Of a DNA stretch of 5,664 nt, positions 5,072 to 5,664 are shown one piece after another. Source of the stretch: an uncultured Filifactor sp. Its GTDB lineage: Bacteria; Bacillota; Clostridia; Peptostreptococcales; Filifactoraceae. Every line of letters starts with the position of its first letter. The stretch's first letter is position 1. Under the pieces are notes generated by a model. The model was not told the origin of the DNA. It saw only the letters and a list, made by a program, of their open reading frames with translations, and did not search any database. The stretch is from positions 1-5,664 of the forward strand of contig CAMYCP010000092.1 of NCBI GenBank assembly GCA_947254385.1. Reading direction: 5' to 3'. A program made the translations under genes and the position numbers.

Positions 5072-5664
5072 CGGGAAAAATTTGCCTACATTAATAACTG
5101 GCTTACAGGAAGGCGATGCGATTGCGTCTATAAAAAAGACCAATATCAGCCGTCATGAAAAGAAAATTTCTTTTTTTGACGTCGAAACCAATAAGGAACA
5201 TATTGAAAACGGAAGAAAAGTGCTTTATTATAAAGATGTCGTGGGTATAGGTAATTATGCGGTTATGACCATGGACGGAAGCAAACTTACTTTTATTGAC
5301 GATCCGGAAACTATCTCGTCTATGGAAAAAGACAGTTGCACATTAATCGGCGAACAACTTATAACTATAACGGGTGATGTACTCGGTACGGTTACTGATT
5401 TTGAGTTTAACGAACAGAGCGGATATATAGAAAAAATTATAGGTGAAAAGAAGGACGCTCCGAAAGAGAATACTGAAAATTCGGATTCCGATGAAACTCA
5501 AGAAGATAGCAACAAATTGGAATTTTCCGTTGAAAAGATAATTTCGATAGGCAGCGACATGGTAATTGTAAATCCCGACGATACGAATATGGCGACTATG
5601 CCTAACTCTCAGTATATGCCGGGTTCGCAATATATGCCGGGTTCGCAGTATATGCCGGGTTCGC
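5064..5664 (+). CDS. PRC-barrel-like domain protein with C-terminal QYMPGS repeats, partial at the window end
   Basis: The frame is open from ATG 5064 to the window edge (200 codons plus one base), so the C-terminus is missing. The N-terminal part looks like two PRC-barrel-type beta domains. The first (about 8-88) includes LPTLITGLQEGDAIASI and VLYYKDVVGIGNYAVM. The second (about 92-172) has LIGEQLITITGDVLGTVTDF (94-113) and the strands FSVEKIISIGSDMVIVNP (154-171), with an acidic insertion (129-150) between. PRC barrels are small cytoplasmic domains found in ribosome-maturation factor RimM, photosynthetic reaction-centre H subunit and many uncharacterised Bacillota proteins. The signature here is the G-x-x-L/I-G-x-V-x-D-F pattern. 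From residue 183 the protein turns into QYMPGS repeats. There is no signal peptide, so it is probably cytoplasmic. The function is unknown. Confidence 0.75.
   Translation, partial: MSNGKNLPTLITGLQEGDAIASIKKTNISRHEKKISFFDVETNKEHIENGRKVLYYKDVVGIGNYAVMTMDGSKLTFIDDPETISSMEKDSCTLIGEQLITITGDVLGTVTDFEFNEQSGYIEKIIGEKKDAPKENTENSDSDETQEDSNKLEFSVEKIISIGSDMVIVNPDDTNMATMPNSQYMPGSQYMPGSQYMPGS
5610..5664 (+). repeat. 18-bp in-frame tandem repeat encoding QYMPGS, continuing past the window
   Basis: Copies lie at 5610-5627, 5628-5645 and 5646-5663; they are identical except CAG/CAA in the first codon. Base 5664 (C) fits the start of a fourth copy. The near identity indicates recent expansion, so copy number may vary and assembly could be unreliable here. 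Confidence 0.9.

Noticed and set aside
5343..5630. Minus-strand open frame opposite the PRC-barrel gene.
   Set aside because: It is antisense to a gene with a strong ribosome binding site and recognisable domains, and has no supporting signal of its own.

Overview
The window looks like a chromosomal piece of a low-to-moderate G+C Bacillota (Clostridia-like) genome. Start codons follow strong GGAGG-type ribosome binding sites, A/T-ending codons are common, and the main genes are a type IV pilus (T4P) inner-membrane platform set in the order pilM-pilN-pilO. No pilP or secretin gene pilQ follows pilO. That fits a single-membrane (monoderm) cell, but it is inferred from gene content and not a taxonomic proof.

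Layout: 1-376 is non-coding. It holds a good sigma-A-type promoter (72-100) and then a leader of about 270 nt with several RNA hairpins. Positions 377-4165 hold three tightly packed genes, pilM (377-1843), pilN (1856-2566) and pilO (2579-4165). Two GGAGG sites sit on the preceding stop codons, which suggests one coupled operon. A 16-bp stem-loop (4180-4215) ends this unit. A second, more A+T-rich unit follows: an unrecognised membrane protein (4301-5071) overlapping by 8 nt the start of a PRC-barrel-like protein (5064 to beyond the window end).

Expected teamwork: cytoplasmic PilM (actin/FtsA-like fold) should bind the short N-terminal tail of PilN. PilN and PilO each have one membrane helix and should pair through their coiled coils and outer domains, linking the cytoplasmic assembly motor to the pilus. 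The two genes after the terminator have no proven pilus role and are linked only by position.

The most notable features are additions to otherwise standard T4P parts. PilM has a lysine-rich N-terminal tail and a 53-residue Pro/Gln/Gly/Tyr repeat inside its actin-like fold. PilO has an Ala/Glu/Gly/Pro repeat in its outer domain, a Pro-rich linker and an extra C-terminal beta-rich domain that resembles jelly-roll carbohydrate-binding modules. The PRC-barrel protein ends in tandem QYMPGS repeats. Together these suggest a modified monoderm pilus machine, perhaps with a cell-wall-touching PilO and multivalent cytoplasmic low-complexity tails. That functional reading is inference.
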